Positions 47,083 through 55,121 of a stretch of DNA of 64,000 nucleotides are shown here, piece after piece (the first letter of the stretch is position 1; the number at the start of each line of letters is the position of its first letter). The position numbers were made by a program, and so were the translations under genes. The notes beneath the pieces were generated by a model that worked only from the letters and a program-made list of their open reading frames with translations, was not told the DNA's origin and made no database searches. The stretch covers positions 1-64,000 of the forward strand of contig NZ_POXG01000010.1 in NCBI RefSeq assembly GCF_003044565.1. The letters run 5' to 3'. This DNA is from Neisseria sicca. GTDB lineage: Bacteria > Pseudomonadota > Gammaproteobacteria > Burkholderiales > Neisseriaceae.

Positions 47083-47754
47083 ATGCGCGTATTGCTTGCA
47101 GAAGACGACAACATGATTGCCCAAGCCGTAGCCGCAAACCTCAAAGACAGTGGCTATGCCGTCGATTGGGTCAAAAACGGCAGCCAAGTTTCTACCGCCC
47201 TTCAGGCGCAGAACTACGACTTGCTGCTGCTCGACCTCGGACTGCCCGGCAAAGACGGGTTGGATGTTCTCACCCAAATCCGACACGAAGGCAGCAAAAC
47301 CCCCGTCCTCATCGTAACCGCCCGCGACGACCTCCACAGCCGCCTCAACGGACTGGACGGCGGCGCCGACGACTACATCGTCAAACCCTTCGACATGGCG
47401 GAGCTGCAAGCCCGTATGCGCGCCGTCCTGCGCCGCCACAGCGGGCACAGCCAAACCCTGCTGACCAACGGCGCACTTACCCTCAACCCCGCCACCTACC
47501 AAGTCGAAGTCAAAGGAGAAGACAAACCCGTCCTCCTGAGCAACAAAGAATTTGCCGTCCTCCAAGCCCTGATGATGCGCCCCGGCATCATCCTTTCCCG
47601 CAGCGACCTTGAAGACAAAATCTACGGCTGGGGCGAAGAGGTCGAAAGCAATGCCGTCGATTTCCTCATCCACGCCCTGCGTAAAAAGCTCGGCAAAGAA
47701 CACATCCAAAACGTACGCGGCGTAGGCTGGCTGGTCGCAAAAGAGGTCGTCTGA
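47083..47754 (+). CDS. OmpR/QseB-type response regulator
   Basis: 223 residues. Receiver domain with the acidic pair AEDDN (residues 6-10), phosphoacceptor Asp51 in LLLLDLGLPGKDG, Thr in LIVTARDD and the Lys in IVKPF. The winged-helix DNA-binding domain follows, ending HALRKKLGKEHIQNVRGVGW. It resembles the BasR/QseB class and may be the neisserial MisR, but I did not resolve this. AAGGAGA precedes the ATG. Its last codons GAG GTC GTC TGA are an uptake sequence that supplies the stop. Sensor gene 74 bp downstream. Confidence 0.9.
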   Translation: MRVLLAEDDNMIAQAVAANLKDSGYAVDWVKNGSQVSTALQAQNYDLLLLDLGLPGKDGLDVLTQIRHEGSKTPVLIVTARDDLHSRLNGLDGGADDYIVKPFDMAELQARMRAVLRRHSGHSQTLLTNGALTLNPATYQVEVKGEDKPVLLSNKEFAVLQALMMRPGIILSRSDLEDKIYGWGEEVESNAVDFLIHALRKKLGKEHIQNVRGVGWLVAKEVV

Positions 47755-47828
47755 AACCTCAAACCACGTATCCGCCCGCCCATGCCATAATTAATAACAA
47801 AACCTAAAACAGCCTCGCCAAACACACT

Positions 47829-49160
47829 ATGCATCACTTTATCCAGACCCTCAAACAATCCCTGCAAGTCCGTATCAGCATCGCCCTGATACTGATGTTC
47901 CTACCTTTGTCCATCATCGCAGGCGCGTTCTCCTATTACCAAACCTACCATGAAGCCGAAGAGCTTCAGGACGACCTGTTGCGCCAAACCGCCGCCTACA
48001 TCAACCCTAAAACCACCGACTACACACAAATAGGCAGTGAAAACCACATCCTCATCCAAACATTCGGACAAGAAGACACCGTTCCCCTGTCCAACACACT
48101 CGGCGAAGGATTCCACACCATCAAAGGCGGCGTTGACGACGACGATGACGATGATGACGACGAATACCGCGCCTACATCCACCAAACTCCGCAAGGCAAA
48201 ATCGCCGTACTCCAAGAAACCGAATACCGCGACGACCTCGCAGCCACCGCTGCCTACCAAAGCGTCCTCCCGCTGCTCATCGCCCTGCCCCTCATGATCC
48301 TGCTGACCGTATGGATCACCTACCGCGCCATGCGTCCCGTTAAGACCCTTTCCGCCTCCCTCGGACAACGCCGTTCAGACGACCTCTCGCCGCTGGACGG
48401 AGAAGGCGTGCCCAGCGAAATACAAGGCTTCGTTACCGCCATCAACCAACTGCTGCAACGAACAGGCGAAAACATCCGCCGCCAGCAACGCTTCATCGCC
48501 GATGCCGCCCACGAACTGCGCAGCCCACTAACCGCCCTCTCCCTTCAGGCAGAACGGCTCACCAAGCTGCCCCAATCGGACGAAGCCCGCGAACAGACCG
48601 GACTCATCCTTCAAAGCATACAGCGCAACCGCCACCTGCTCGAGCAGCTCCTGACCCACGCCCGCGCCCAAGGCTCCGAGACCCAACGCAACCTGACCGA
48701 CATCAGCCTGCAAGCCCAGTTCCGCCGCGTGCTGCAAGAACTCATGCCCCTTGCCCTTAACAAACAGCAAGACATCGGCGTCGCCGTCGAAAACGACCTG
48801 CGCATCCGAGCCGACGACACCGAAATCTACACCCTCATCAAAACCTTCACCGACAACGCCATCCGCTACACCCCTGCAGGCGGCCGCATCGATATAGGTT
48901 TCAGCGAGACCCCGACCACCCTCACCATCTGGGTGGAAGACGACGGCCCCGGCATCCCCGCCGCCGAACGCAGCCGCGTAACCGACGCCTTCTACCGCAT
49001 ACTCGGCACGGAACAACAAGGCACCGGACTCGGACTCTCCATCGCCGACGCCATCGCCAAACGCTACGGCGGCAAACTCATCCTCACCGACAGCCGCAAC
49101 TTCGCCCACGGCCTGCTGATACAGGCGGAACTCAACAAACAGCTTCTCCGGGCAGACTAA
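47829..49160 (+). CDS. Sensor histidine kinase with polyaspartate periplasmic loop
   Basis: 443 residues. Membrane helices at about 20-38 and 155-172 enclose a periplasmic sensor of some 115 residues. HAMP-like linker, HisKA box FIADAAHELRSPLTAL, then N (TFTDNAIRYTP), G1 (EDDGPGI) and G2 (GTGLGLSIADAI) boxes of the ATPase. The sensor loop contains nine consecutive Asp (residues 103-111, bases 48135-48161), just before EYRAYIHQTPQG. Such acidic patches bind Mg2+, Ca2+ or cationic peptides in PhoQ-type sensors. Partner of the regulator at 47083; candidate MisS/QseC-type kinase. Confidence 0.9.
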   Translation: MHHFIQTLKQSLQVRISIALILMFLPLSIIAGAFSYYQTYHEAEELQDDLLRQTAAYINPKTTDYTQIGSENHILIQTFGQEDTVPLSNTLGEGFHTIKGGVDDDDDDDDDEYRAYIHQTPQGKIAVLQETEYRDDLAATAAYQSVLPLLIALPLMILLTVWITYRAMRPVKTLSASLGQRRSDDLSPLDGEGVPSEIQGFVTAINQLLQRTGENIRRQQRFIADAAHELRSPLTALSLQAERLTKLPQSDEAREQTGLILQSIQRNRHLLEQLLTHARAQGSETQRNLTDISLQAQFRRVLQELMPLALNKQQDIGVAVENDLRIRADDTEIYTLIKTFTDNAIRYTPAGGRIDIGFSETPTTLTIWVEDDGPGIPAAERSRVTDAFYRILGTEQQGTGLGLSIADAIAKRYGGKLILTDSRNFAHGLLIQAELNKQLLRAD

Positions 49161-49171
49161 GCAAAACAAAG

Positions 49172-49216
49172 AAGGTCGTCTGAAAACCGAGTTTCAAGGT
49201 TTTCAGACGACCTTTT
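49172..49216 (+). terminator. Terminator of the two-component operon (uptake-sequence pair)
   Basis: GAAGGTCGTCTGAAAACC and complement, followed by TTTTC. Confidence 0.8.
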
Positions 49217-49424
49217 CTCATGCCTCCTCCCCTTCATCACATCATCCGCATCACATTTCCTAAAACGCGTTTCCAACATCCACAAACCAGCCGCCCTCAT
49301 CAAACACGCACACCGCACCAAACATCAAAAATATCGCCCCCCTTCAAAAATCCGATTTCCATCCGGTTCGGTCATAGAGCTTCAACCCATACCACCCGTC
49401 AAAATATGATTAACATTCTTTTAA

Positions 49425-49465
49425 TAAATGATATTCCTTGCAAATCATTATCAATTAATATTAGA
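49425..49465 (+). promoter_or_regulatory. Fur-box-like region upstream of the FetA-like receptor
   Basis: AATGATATT followed ten bases on by AAATCATTATCAATTAATATTA, matching the right half and repeated hexamers of Fur operators. It lies 55-95 bp before the receptor start. The rest of the 49217-49424 gap is unremarkable. Sequence resemblance only. Confidence 0.5.
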
Positions 49466-49517
49466 ATACGCACTCTCAAATTAACGTAACCCGTCAAAAC
49501 CCATCGAGAGGAAGAAT

Positions 49518-51614
49518 ATGAAATCCCCCCATTCCCCCGCCTTCCGTTTCAGCATCATGGTGCTGGCGCTGTCTTCAGGCTTTGCCCATGCTGAAAATAT
49601 CAAGCCCGAAGCAACAGCCGAACTGAAAGAAGTCGTCGTTACCGGTACTGCCGTACCGACCCGCGTTACCCGCAACCAGCTTGACCGCGAAACTTCGACC
49701 GATTTGAAACAAGTCATGAAAGACCAAATCGGCATGGATGTCGGCGGTGGCAACGGTGTGGCGCAGTTTTACAGCATCCGCGGCGTCGGCGAAGATAAGA
49801 TTAATCTGGAAGTGGACGGCACCAGCCAATCCACCAAAATCTTCCACCACCAAAGCCGCTTCCAGCTTGATCCCGCTTTGGTGAAAAGCATCAACGTCGA
49901 AAAAGGCACGGGCGCGGCGAGCGCGGGTTTGGGCGCGGTCGGCGGCACCATCCGCGTAACAACAGTTGACGCGAAAGACCTGCTGACGGACGGCAAACCT
50001 TTCGGTTTCAAACTCGGCGCGGGCTTGAGCAGCAATAAAGGCTCAACCGGCAGCGCGGCGGTTTACGGCTATCAAAACGGCTTCGATGCCCTGTTTGCAG
50101 GCAACTTCCTCAACAACCGCGACTACAAAGACGGCAACGGCAATGTCAACCGCGGCAGTCGTCTGAAACAGCACAGCCACCTCGCCAAACTCGGCTACGA
50201 CTTCAACGACGACCACGGCATCCGCCTGACCTACCGTCAGGAATACCAAAAAGGCAACCGCACCGACAAAGCCGAGTTCCAAAACGTTGACAGCTACGTC
50301 GGCGTGGACGGCACTTATCAAAAAGAACAATCCTACAATCTGGAATACCGCGGCCGCAACGTCGGCTTCCTCGACAAAATCGACGCCAACGTCTTCCAAA
50401 TCAACACCGACGACACCAAGCCGCCTAAAGGCGCGCCTTCCCCGAAAGCCCAAGCTTCCGGCACGGCTCAAGGCGGCGTTCCCATCGGTCAGCTTGAGTT
50501 GAGCAAAATCAAAGCGACCGGCGCCAACCTGAACCTCGCCAGCTCCTTCGGCGACGGACACATGGTGAAATACGGCGTCAACTACCGCCACGAAACTTCC
50601 GAGCCGTCCGACAAAGGCGCATGGCTGAAGATTCTCGGCCTGTATGACCGCGACAAAGAGAAAAAAGCCGAATACGGCGTGTACGCGGAAGGCATCTGGA
50701 ACCTGCACCCCGTTACCCTGACCACCGGCCTGCGTTACGACCATTTCAAATACAACGCCGCCAGCAAACAAAGCGCGTCGCACGGCCAGCTCAACCCCAG
50801 CATCGGCGCGATTTGGGACATCAACGACAACTTCTCCCTCTTGGCAAACCTCAATCAGGCAAGCCGTGCGCCCCGCCTGAACGAAGCCCTGTTGGCTAAC
50901 GAACGCGCAGGTGCCGCCGCCGATTTGGACAGCAACCTCAAAGCCGAAACCGCCCGCCGTGCCGAACTCGGCTTCAAATGGCGCAACGACAACTTCAACG
51001 TCAGCGGCAGCGTGTTCCACCAACGCATCAAAGACCTCATCGTCTACCGTTGGGCAAAAATCAACAACAACACCGCCTCCATCACCGAACGCGGCAAGAT
51101 TTACAACGGCGGCACGCTCAAAACCTACGGCTACGAACTTGACGCATCCTACCGCTGGGGCGGCCTGACCGCGCGCGCCGGCGTATCCTACGTCAAACCC
51201 CGCCTGAACGGCGAAATGTACTACGGCGAAAGCCCGATTCAAGCGGAAGACCACGAAAGCTCGTTCACCTTCTGGAACACCGGCCGCCAATGGCTGACCG
51301 GCCTGTCTTATCAGTTTGAAAACCCCAAACTCGAAATCGGCTGGCGCGGCCGCTACGCCCAAAGCGTGAAATACACCGACGTCGCCCGCGGACAAGGCAC
51401 GATACACGGCAAGAAATCAGGCTACGGCGTACACGACATCTACGCCAACTGGCAGCCGCTGAAAAAAGACAACCTGAACGTCAACTTCGCCGTCAACAAC
51501 ATCGGCAACAAGCAATACCGTTCGCACAGCCAACGCTTCCCCGACGGCAACGGTCGTACTCCCTTCTACGAGCGCGGTCGCGAGTTCGCCTTGGGCGTGA
51601 ATTACCGCTTCTGA
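49518..51614 (+). CDS. TonB-dependent receptor, FetA/FrpB-like
   Basis: 698 residues. Signal peptide ending HA, TonB box-like LKEVVVTG (near residue 36), plug domain with [29 protein letters not shown] and [15 protein letters not shown], then a 22-strand barrel closing with Phe ([12 protein letters not shown]). The plug, and segments such as LEIGWRGRY and [18 protein letters not shown], follow the order of meningococcal FetA, but this protein is clearly divergent and its loops differ. Imports a ferric siderophore across the outer membrane. GAGAGGAAG precedes the ATG. No transporter genes follow; the FetB-like protein is at 24846. Confidence 0.88.
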   Translation: MKSPHSPAFRFSIMVLALSSGFAHAENIKPEATAELKEVVVTGTAVPTRVTRNQLDRETSTDLKQVMKDQIGMDVGGGNGVAQFYSIRGVGEDKINLEVDGTSQSTKIFHHQSRFQLDPALVKSINVEKGTGAASAGLGAVGGTIRVTTVDAKDLLTDGKPFGFKLGAGLSSNKGSTGSAAVYGYQNGFDALFAGNFLNNRDYKDGNGNVNRGSRLKQHSHLAKLGYDFNDDHGIRLTYRQEYQKGNRTDKAEFQNVDSYVGVDGTYQKEQSYNLEYRGRNVGFLDKIDANVFQINTDDTKPPKGAPSPKAQASGTAQGGVPIGQLELSKIKATGANLNLASSFGDGHMVKYGVNYRHETSEPSDKGAWLKILGLYDRDKEKKAEYGVYAEGIWNLHPVTLTTGLRYDHFKYNAASKQSASHGQLNPSIGAIWDINDNFSLLANLNQASRAPRLNEALLANERAGAAADLDSNLKAETARRAELGFKWRNDNFNVSGSVFHQRIKDLIVYRWAKINNNTASITERGKIYNGGTLKTYGYELDASYRWGGLTARAGVSYVKPRLNGEMYYGESPIQAEDHESSFTFWNTGRQWLTGLSYQFENPKLEIGWRGRYAQSVKYTDVARGQGTIHGKKSGYGVHDIYANWQPLKKDNLNVNFAVNNIGNKQYRSHSQRFPDGNGRTPFYERGREFALGVNYRF

Positions 51615-51627
51615 TAGAAACGTTGAC

Positions 51628-51672
51628 AAAAGGTCGTCTGAAACCTGATTTTTGGGTTTCAGACGACCTTTT
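51628..51672 (+). terminator. Terminator of the receptor gene (uptake-sequence pair)
   Basis: AAAAGGTCGTCTGAAAC and complement with T run, 14 bp after the stop. Confidence 0.85.
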
Positions 51673-51757
51673 CGTTATGGAGAACAAGCAATGGACTGCG
51701 AACACTGCCCGAAATCCGTTAAAATACCGCATCCTTATTTTCAGACGACCTCAAACC

Positions 51758-52819
51758 ATGTTGGTACTCGGAATCGAATCATCCTGCGATGAAACGGGCG
51801 TTGCGCTTTACGACACCGAACGCGGCCTGTTGGCGCACCATCTTCACACCCAAATGGCGATGCACGCCGAATACGGCGGCGTTGTCCCCGAACTTGCCAG
51901 CCGCGACCACATCCGCCGCGTCGTGCCGCTGACGCAGGGCTGTTTGCAGGAAGCGGGCGTTTCATACGACGACATCGATGCCGTTGCCTACACCCAAGGG
52001 CCGGGTTTGGGCGGCGCGCTTCTGGCGGGTGCGGGCTACGCCAATGCCTTGGCGTTTGCCTTGAACAAACCCGTCATTCCCGTCCACCATCTCGAAGGCC
52101 ATTTGCTCTCCCCGCTTTTGGCGGACGACAAACCCGAATTTCCGTTCGTCGCCCTGCTGGTTTCGGGCGGACATACACAGTTTATGGCGGTGCGCGGCAT
52201 CGGCGATTACACGCTGATGGGCGAAAGCGTCGATGACGCGGCAGGCGAGGCGTTCGACAAAACCGCCAAACTCTTAGGTTTGCCGTATCCCGGCGGCGCG
52301 AAGTTGTCCGAACTGGCGAAGCTGGGCAACCCCGATGCCTTCTCGTTCCCGCGCCCCATGCTCCATTCGCACGATTTGCAGATGAGCTTCTCCGGTTTGA
52401 AAACCGCCGTGCTGACCGCCGTCGAAAAAGTCCGCGCCGAAAACGACGGCGAAATCCCCGAGCAAACGCGCAACGACATCTGCCGCGCGTTTCAAGACGC
52501 GGTGATTGACGTTCTCGCCGCCAAAGCTAAAAAAGCCTTGTTGGATACCGGTTTCAGAACTTTGGTCGTCGCGGGCGGCGTCGGTGCAAACTGGAAGCTG
52601 CGCGACGAATTTTCCCGCCTGAGCGTCAAAAAGCCGTCTGAAAAAGGCAAACCCAAATCTAAGGAAGAAAAAATCAAAGTCTGCTTCCCGCCCATGGAAT
52701 ACTGCACCGACAACGGCGCGATGATTGCCTTCGCCGGCGCAATGAGGCTGCAGGAGCGGCAACCCGCGGGTGCGTTCAACGTCAAACCGCGCTGGCCGCT
52801 GTCGGATATTGTGAAGTAG
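51758..52819 (+). CDS. tsaD: tRNA N6-adenosine threonylcarbamoyltransferase
   Basis: 353 residues from the ATG at 51758, giving the standard start [19 protein letters not shown]; the longer frame translates uptake sequences. Transfers threonylcarbamoyl to A37 of ANN-decoding tRNAs together with TsaB and TsaE. The metal site HLEGHLLS and the ATP-binding [13 protein letters not shown] and [15 protein letters not shown] are conserved. An inverted uptake sequence sits directly before the start (51740). Confidence 0.96.
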   Translation: MLVLGIESSCDETGVALYDTERGLLAHHLHTQMAMHAEYGGVVPELASRDHIRRVVPLTQGCLQEAGVSYDDIDAVAYTQGPGLGGALLAGAGYANALAFALNKPVIPVHHLEGHLLSPLLADDKPEFPFVALLVSGGHTQFMAVRGIGDYTLMGESVDDAAGEAFDKTAKLLGLPYPGGAKLSELAKLGNPDAFSFPRPMLHSHDLQMSFSGLKTAVLTAVEKVRAENDGEIPEQTRNDICRAFQDAVIDVLAAKAKKALLDTGFRTLVVAGGVGANWKLRDEFSRLSVKKPSEKGKPKSKEEKIKVCFPPMEYCTDNGAMIAFAGAMRLQERQPAGAFNVKPRWPLSDIVK

Positions 52820-52833
52820 TGTTTAAGCAAAGA

Positions 52834-52876
52834 AAAAGGTCGTCTGAAAACCAAAATGGGATTTCAGACGACCTTT
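52834..52876 (+). terminator. Terminator of tsaD (uptake-sequence pair)
   Basis: AAAAGGTCGTCTGAAAACC and a matching right arm beginning GGGATTTCAGACGACC, followed by TTTTC. Confidence 0.8.
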
Positions 52877-52899
52877 TCGCTTGGTTGCGAGCAGGATGA

Positions 52900-53006
52900 T
52901 ATAGTGGATTAAATTTAAATCAGGACAAGGCGACGAAGCCGCAGACAGTACAAATAGTACGGCAAGGCGAGGCAACGCCGTACTGGTTTAAATTTAATCC
53001 ACTATA
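52900..53006. repeat. Correia repeat enclosed element, short form
   Basis: 107 bp, intact ends; 13 bp from the stop of the CDP-diglyceride synthase gene. Confidence 0.95.
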
Positions 53007-53019
53007 GATAGCGACAGGA

Positions 53020-54009
53020 TCAACCGTTCCAATAATACCGGACAATGTGGAAGAACACGGGCGCGGCGAAGCAGATGGAATCCACGCGGTCGAGCATACC
53101 GCCGTGGCCGCGTATCATGTTGCCCCAGTCTTTGACGCCGTAGTCGCGTTTGATGGCGGACATCACCAGCCCGCCGAAGAAACCCATCAGGCAGATGACA
53201 AAACCGATAGCGGCGGCTTGTCCGTGGCTAAACGGCGTCATCGGCGACAGCAGCGCGGCAAGTACGGTAGCGGACAAAATGCCGCCGACCGTGCCGGATA
53301 TGGTTTTAGACGGAGAAAGCGACGGCATGATTTTGGCACCGCCGACCAGCTTGCCCCAAACATATTGAAGCACGTCCGAAGCCTGCACCACGAAAATCAG
53401 GAACATCAGCAGCAGGATATTGCCGCTGCTGTCGAAATCGTCCAAGTTCAGGAACATCAGTGCGGGAACGTGTGAAAGGCAGAAGATACAAATCATCGAC
53501 ATCCACTGCGTTTTGGCGGCGCGTTCGAGGAAATAGGCGGTTTGACCGCTCAGGCTGGCAATAATCGGCAACACCAGAAACCCGTACACGGGGATGAAAA
53601 TGCTGAACATGCCGTACCAGCCGTCATAGACGAAATAATATTGGACCGGCAGCAGCAGGTAGAAACACACCACCATGCTGTAATAATCGCTGCGGCGGCG
53701 ATAGACGAGGGTCATAAATTCGCGCAAGGCGGCAAACGAAATCAGGAAAAACAGCGCCACTGTCCCCGTTTTGCCGAACCAAAATGCGACCAGCAGCACC
53801 AGCGTCATCAACCACCAAGCGTAGATGCGGGCGTTGAGGTTGGAGATGGTGGCATTGTCTGCGCCGTTTTTGCGTTTCAGCCATTGCCCGATGACGCTGG
53901 CGAAAATCAATATGGCAAATACTCCGGTAAAGATATAGCCTGCCTGCGGGGTCAGATGTGCGGCGGTTTGTTCGGTAATGATTTGGCTGGACGTGTTAAC
54001 AAAGCTCAC
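53020..54009 (-). CDS. CDP-diglyceride synthase family protein, YnbB-like
   Basis: 329 residues from a GTG at 54009 that overlaps the TGA of the upstream acyltransferase gene (GTGA) and follows GGAGC. Eight or so membrane helices. The signature SPSKTISGTVGGIL and, at the C terminus, SAIKRDYGVKDWGNMIRGHGGMLDRVDS is the CdsA motif (S-x2-KR-x4-KD-x5-GHGG-x2-DRxD). It should make CDP-diacylglycerol from phosphatidate and CTP. Sequence context with a PAP2/dual phosphatase and a PlsC-like enzyme matches the ynbABCD group, so it is probably a second, dedicated CdsA. Last gene of the minus-strand operon. Confidence 0.85.
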   Translation of the reverse strand: MSFVNTSSQIITEQTAAHLTPQAGYIFTGVFAILIFASVIGQWLKRKNGADNATISNLNARIYAWWLMTLVLLVAFWFGKTGTVALFFLISFAALREFMTLVYRRRSDYYSMVVCFYLLLPVQYYFVYDGWYGMFSIFIPVYGFLVLPIIASLSGQTAYFLERAAKTQWMSMICIFCLSHVPALMFLNLDDFDSSGNILLLMFLIFVVQASDVLQYVWGKLVGGAKIMPSLSPSKTISGTVGGILSATVLAALLSPMTPFSHGQAAAIGFVICLMGFFGGLVMSAIKRDYGVKDWGNMIRGHGGMLDRVDSICFAAPVFFHIVRYYWNG

Positions 54010-54716
54010 GATGCAGCTCCTTTGTTTTGTTGAGACTCGTTGCACTCGTTTTGGCGAAACTCACTTCGTTCGTTTTCAGACGACCTCAACGCCAGCAAGG
54101 CTTCGCGGGTGCGTGTCAAGAAGGTTTCTTTGTCTTCGTTTTCGCGCAGGATCAGCGGTTCGCCGATGTGGACTTCGCACAACAGCGGCACGGGCAACAC
54201 TTTGCCTTTGGGCAGGACGCGGTTGATGTTGTCTATCCATATCGGCACAAACTCGGTGTCGGGCTTACTCTTCGCCAGATGGTAAATGCCTGATTTGAAA
54301 GGGAGCAGGATTTCGTTTTCGTCCGTATTGCGTGTGCCTTCGGGAAAGATAATCAGCGAATCGCCCGCTTGGAGCGCGTGGTTCATCTGTTCGGTAATCG
54401 ACTGCGGATTGTCGCTGTGGCGCGGAATCAAGAGCGCGTTGAAGACGTTTTGGATGATGAAACGCTTGAGTTTGTTGGTCAGCCAGTAATCCGAACCGGC
54501 AACGGGACGCGTCGAAAGCCGCCAGCGGCGCGGCAGGGAAATCCACACCAGCAAAAAATCGCCGTGGCTGCCGTGATTGGCGTAATACACTTTCTGCTGC
54601 GGATTGAACGCCAGCTCGCGCGGGCTTTTGGGGCGGATGCCTGTAAGGAAGGATACCGACAGGCACAATGCTTGGTCGGTCAGCCATGCAAGTTGTTTTT
54701 TAAGAAAATTTTTCAT
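54006..54716 (-). CDS. PlsC-like 1-acylglycerol-3-phosphate acyltransferase
   Basis: 236 residues. H-x4-D motif in YYANHGSHGDFLLVW (about residues 46-52), then IIFPEGTRNTDEN, the acyltransferase donor and glycerol-phosphate sites. One N-terminal membrane-associated helix. The last 25 residues (after LLALRSSEN) are encoded by an uptake sequence plus imperfect AACGAGCGAAGTGAG-type repeats and are probably not functional. Its TGA overlaps the GTG of the CDP-diglyceride synthase, so the two steps, phosphatidate formation and activation, are translationally coupled. Confidence 0.87.
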   Translation of the reverse strand: MKNFLKKQLAWLTDQALCLSVSFLTGIRPKSPRELAFNPQQKVYYANHGSHGDFLLVWISLPRRWRLSTRPVAGSDYWLTNKLKRFIIQNVFNALLIPRHSDNPQSITEQMNHALQAGDSLIIFPEGTRNTDENEILLPFKSGIYHLAKSKPDTEFVPIWIDNINRVLPKGKVLPVPLLCEVHIGEPLILRENEDKETFLTRTREALLALRSSENERSEFRQNECNESQQNKGAAS

Positions 54717-54720
54717 GACA

Positions 54721-55101
54721 TCAGAGGATTTGGATAAAGAAAACTGCCGATTGTGCAGCGGTCAGGTAAAGGCTTTTGCGCCACAAGACAATCGCGCCTG
54801 CCACACGTTCCGGCAGGGAGGGGTCGTCTGAAACACGGCGCAAGCCGGTTTGCCGCAGGGTTTGGTCGAAGGCTTCGGGCGTATAGCGGCCGTCGGCAAA
54901 ATCTTGGAACACGCGGCGGTCGAATTCGATGCGGATGTGGTAGTACAACAGCACTGCCGCCAAGACAAGCTGCACCGCCGACCACGCGCCGCCGCGTTGC
55001 GCGGACAAAGCGAATAGCAAGACGTTGAACACGGCGGTATAGCGGGCGGTGGCAAGCAGGCGGGAGGTAATCAGGCTGTCGGTTGCTGGTGTTGTATTCA
55101 T
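54721..55101 (-). CDS. Small membrane protein of unknown function
   Basis: 126 residues from the ATG at 55101 (AAAGGGAAACC upstream). Two hydrophobic segments (TAVFNVLLFALSA, then AVQLVLAAVLLYYHI) and a third at the C terminus (LTAAQSAVFFIQIL) with a charged middle, FDRRVFQDFADGRYTPEAFDQ. No family recognised. It sits between the phosphatase and acyltransferase genes with gaps of 20 and 4 bp and must be part of that operon. It contains an uptake sequence near 54822. Confidence 0.75.
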   Translation of the reverse strand: MNTTPATDSLITSRLLATARYTAVFNVLLFALSAQRGGAWSAVQLVLAAVLLYYHIRIEFDRRVFQDFADGRYTPEAFDQTLRQTGLRRVSDDPSLPERVAGAIVLWRKSLYLTAAQSAVFFIQIL

Positions 55102-55121
55102 GGGTTTCCCTTTTGAACTGT

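Noticed and set aside
50043-51407. A 454-codon open frame antisense to the TonB receptor
   Set aside because: Composition is the reverse image of the receptor gene; no ribosome binding site or recognisable domain.
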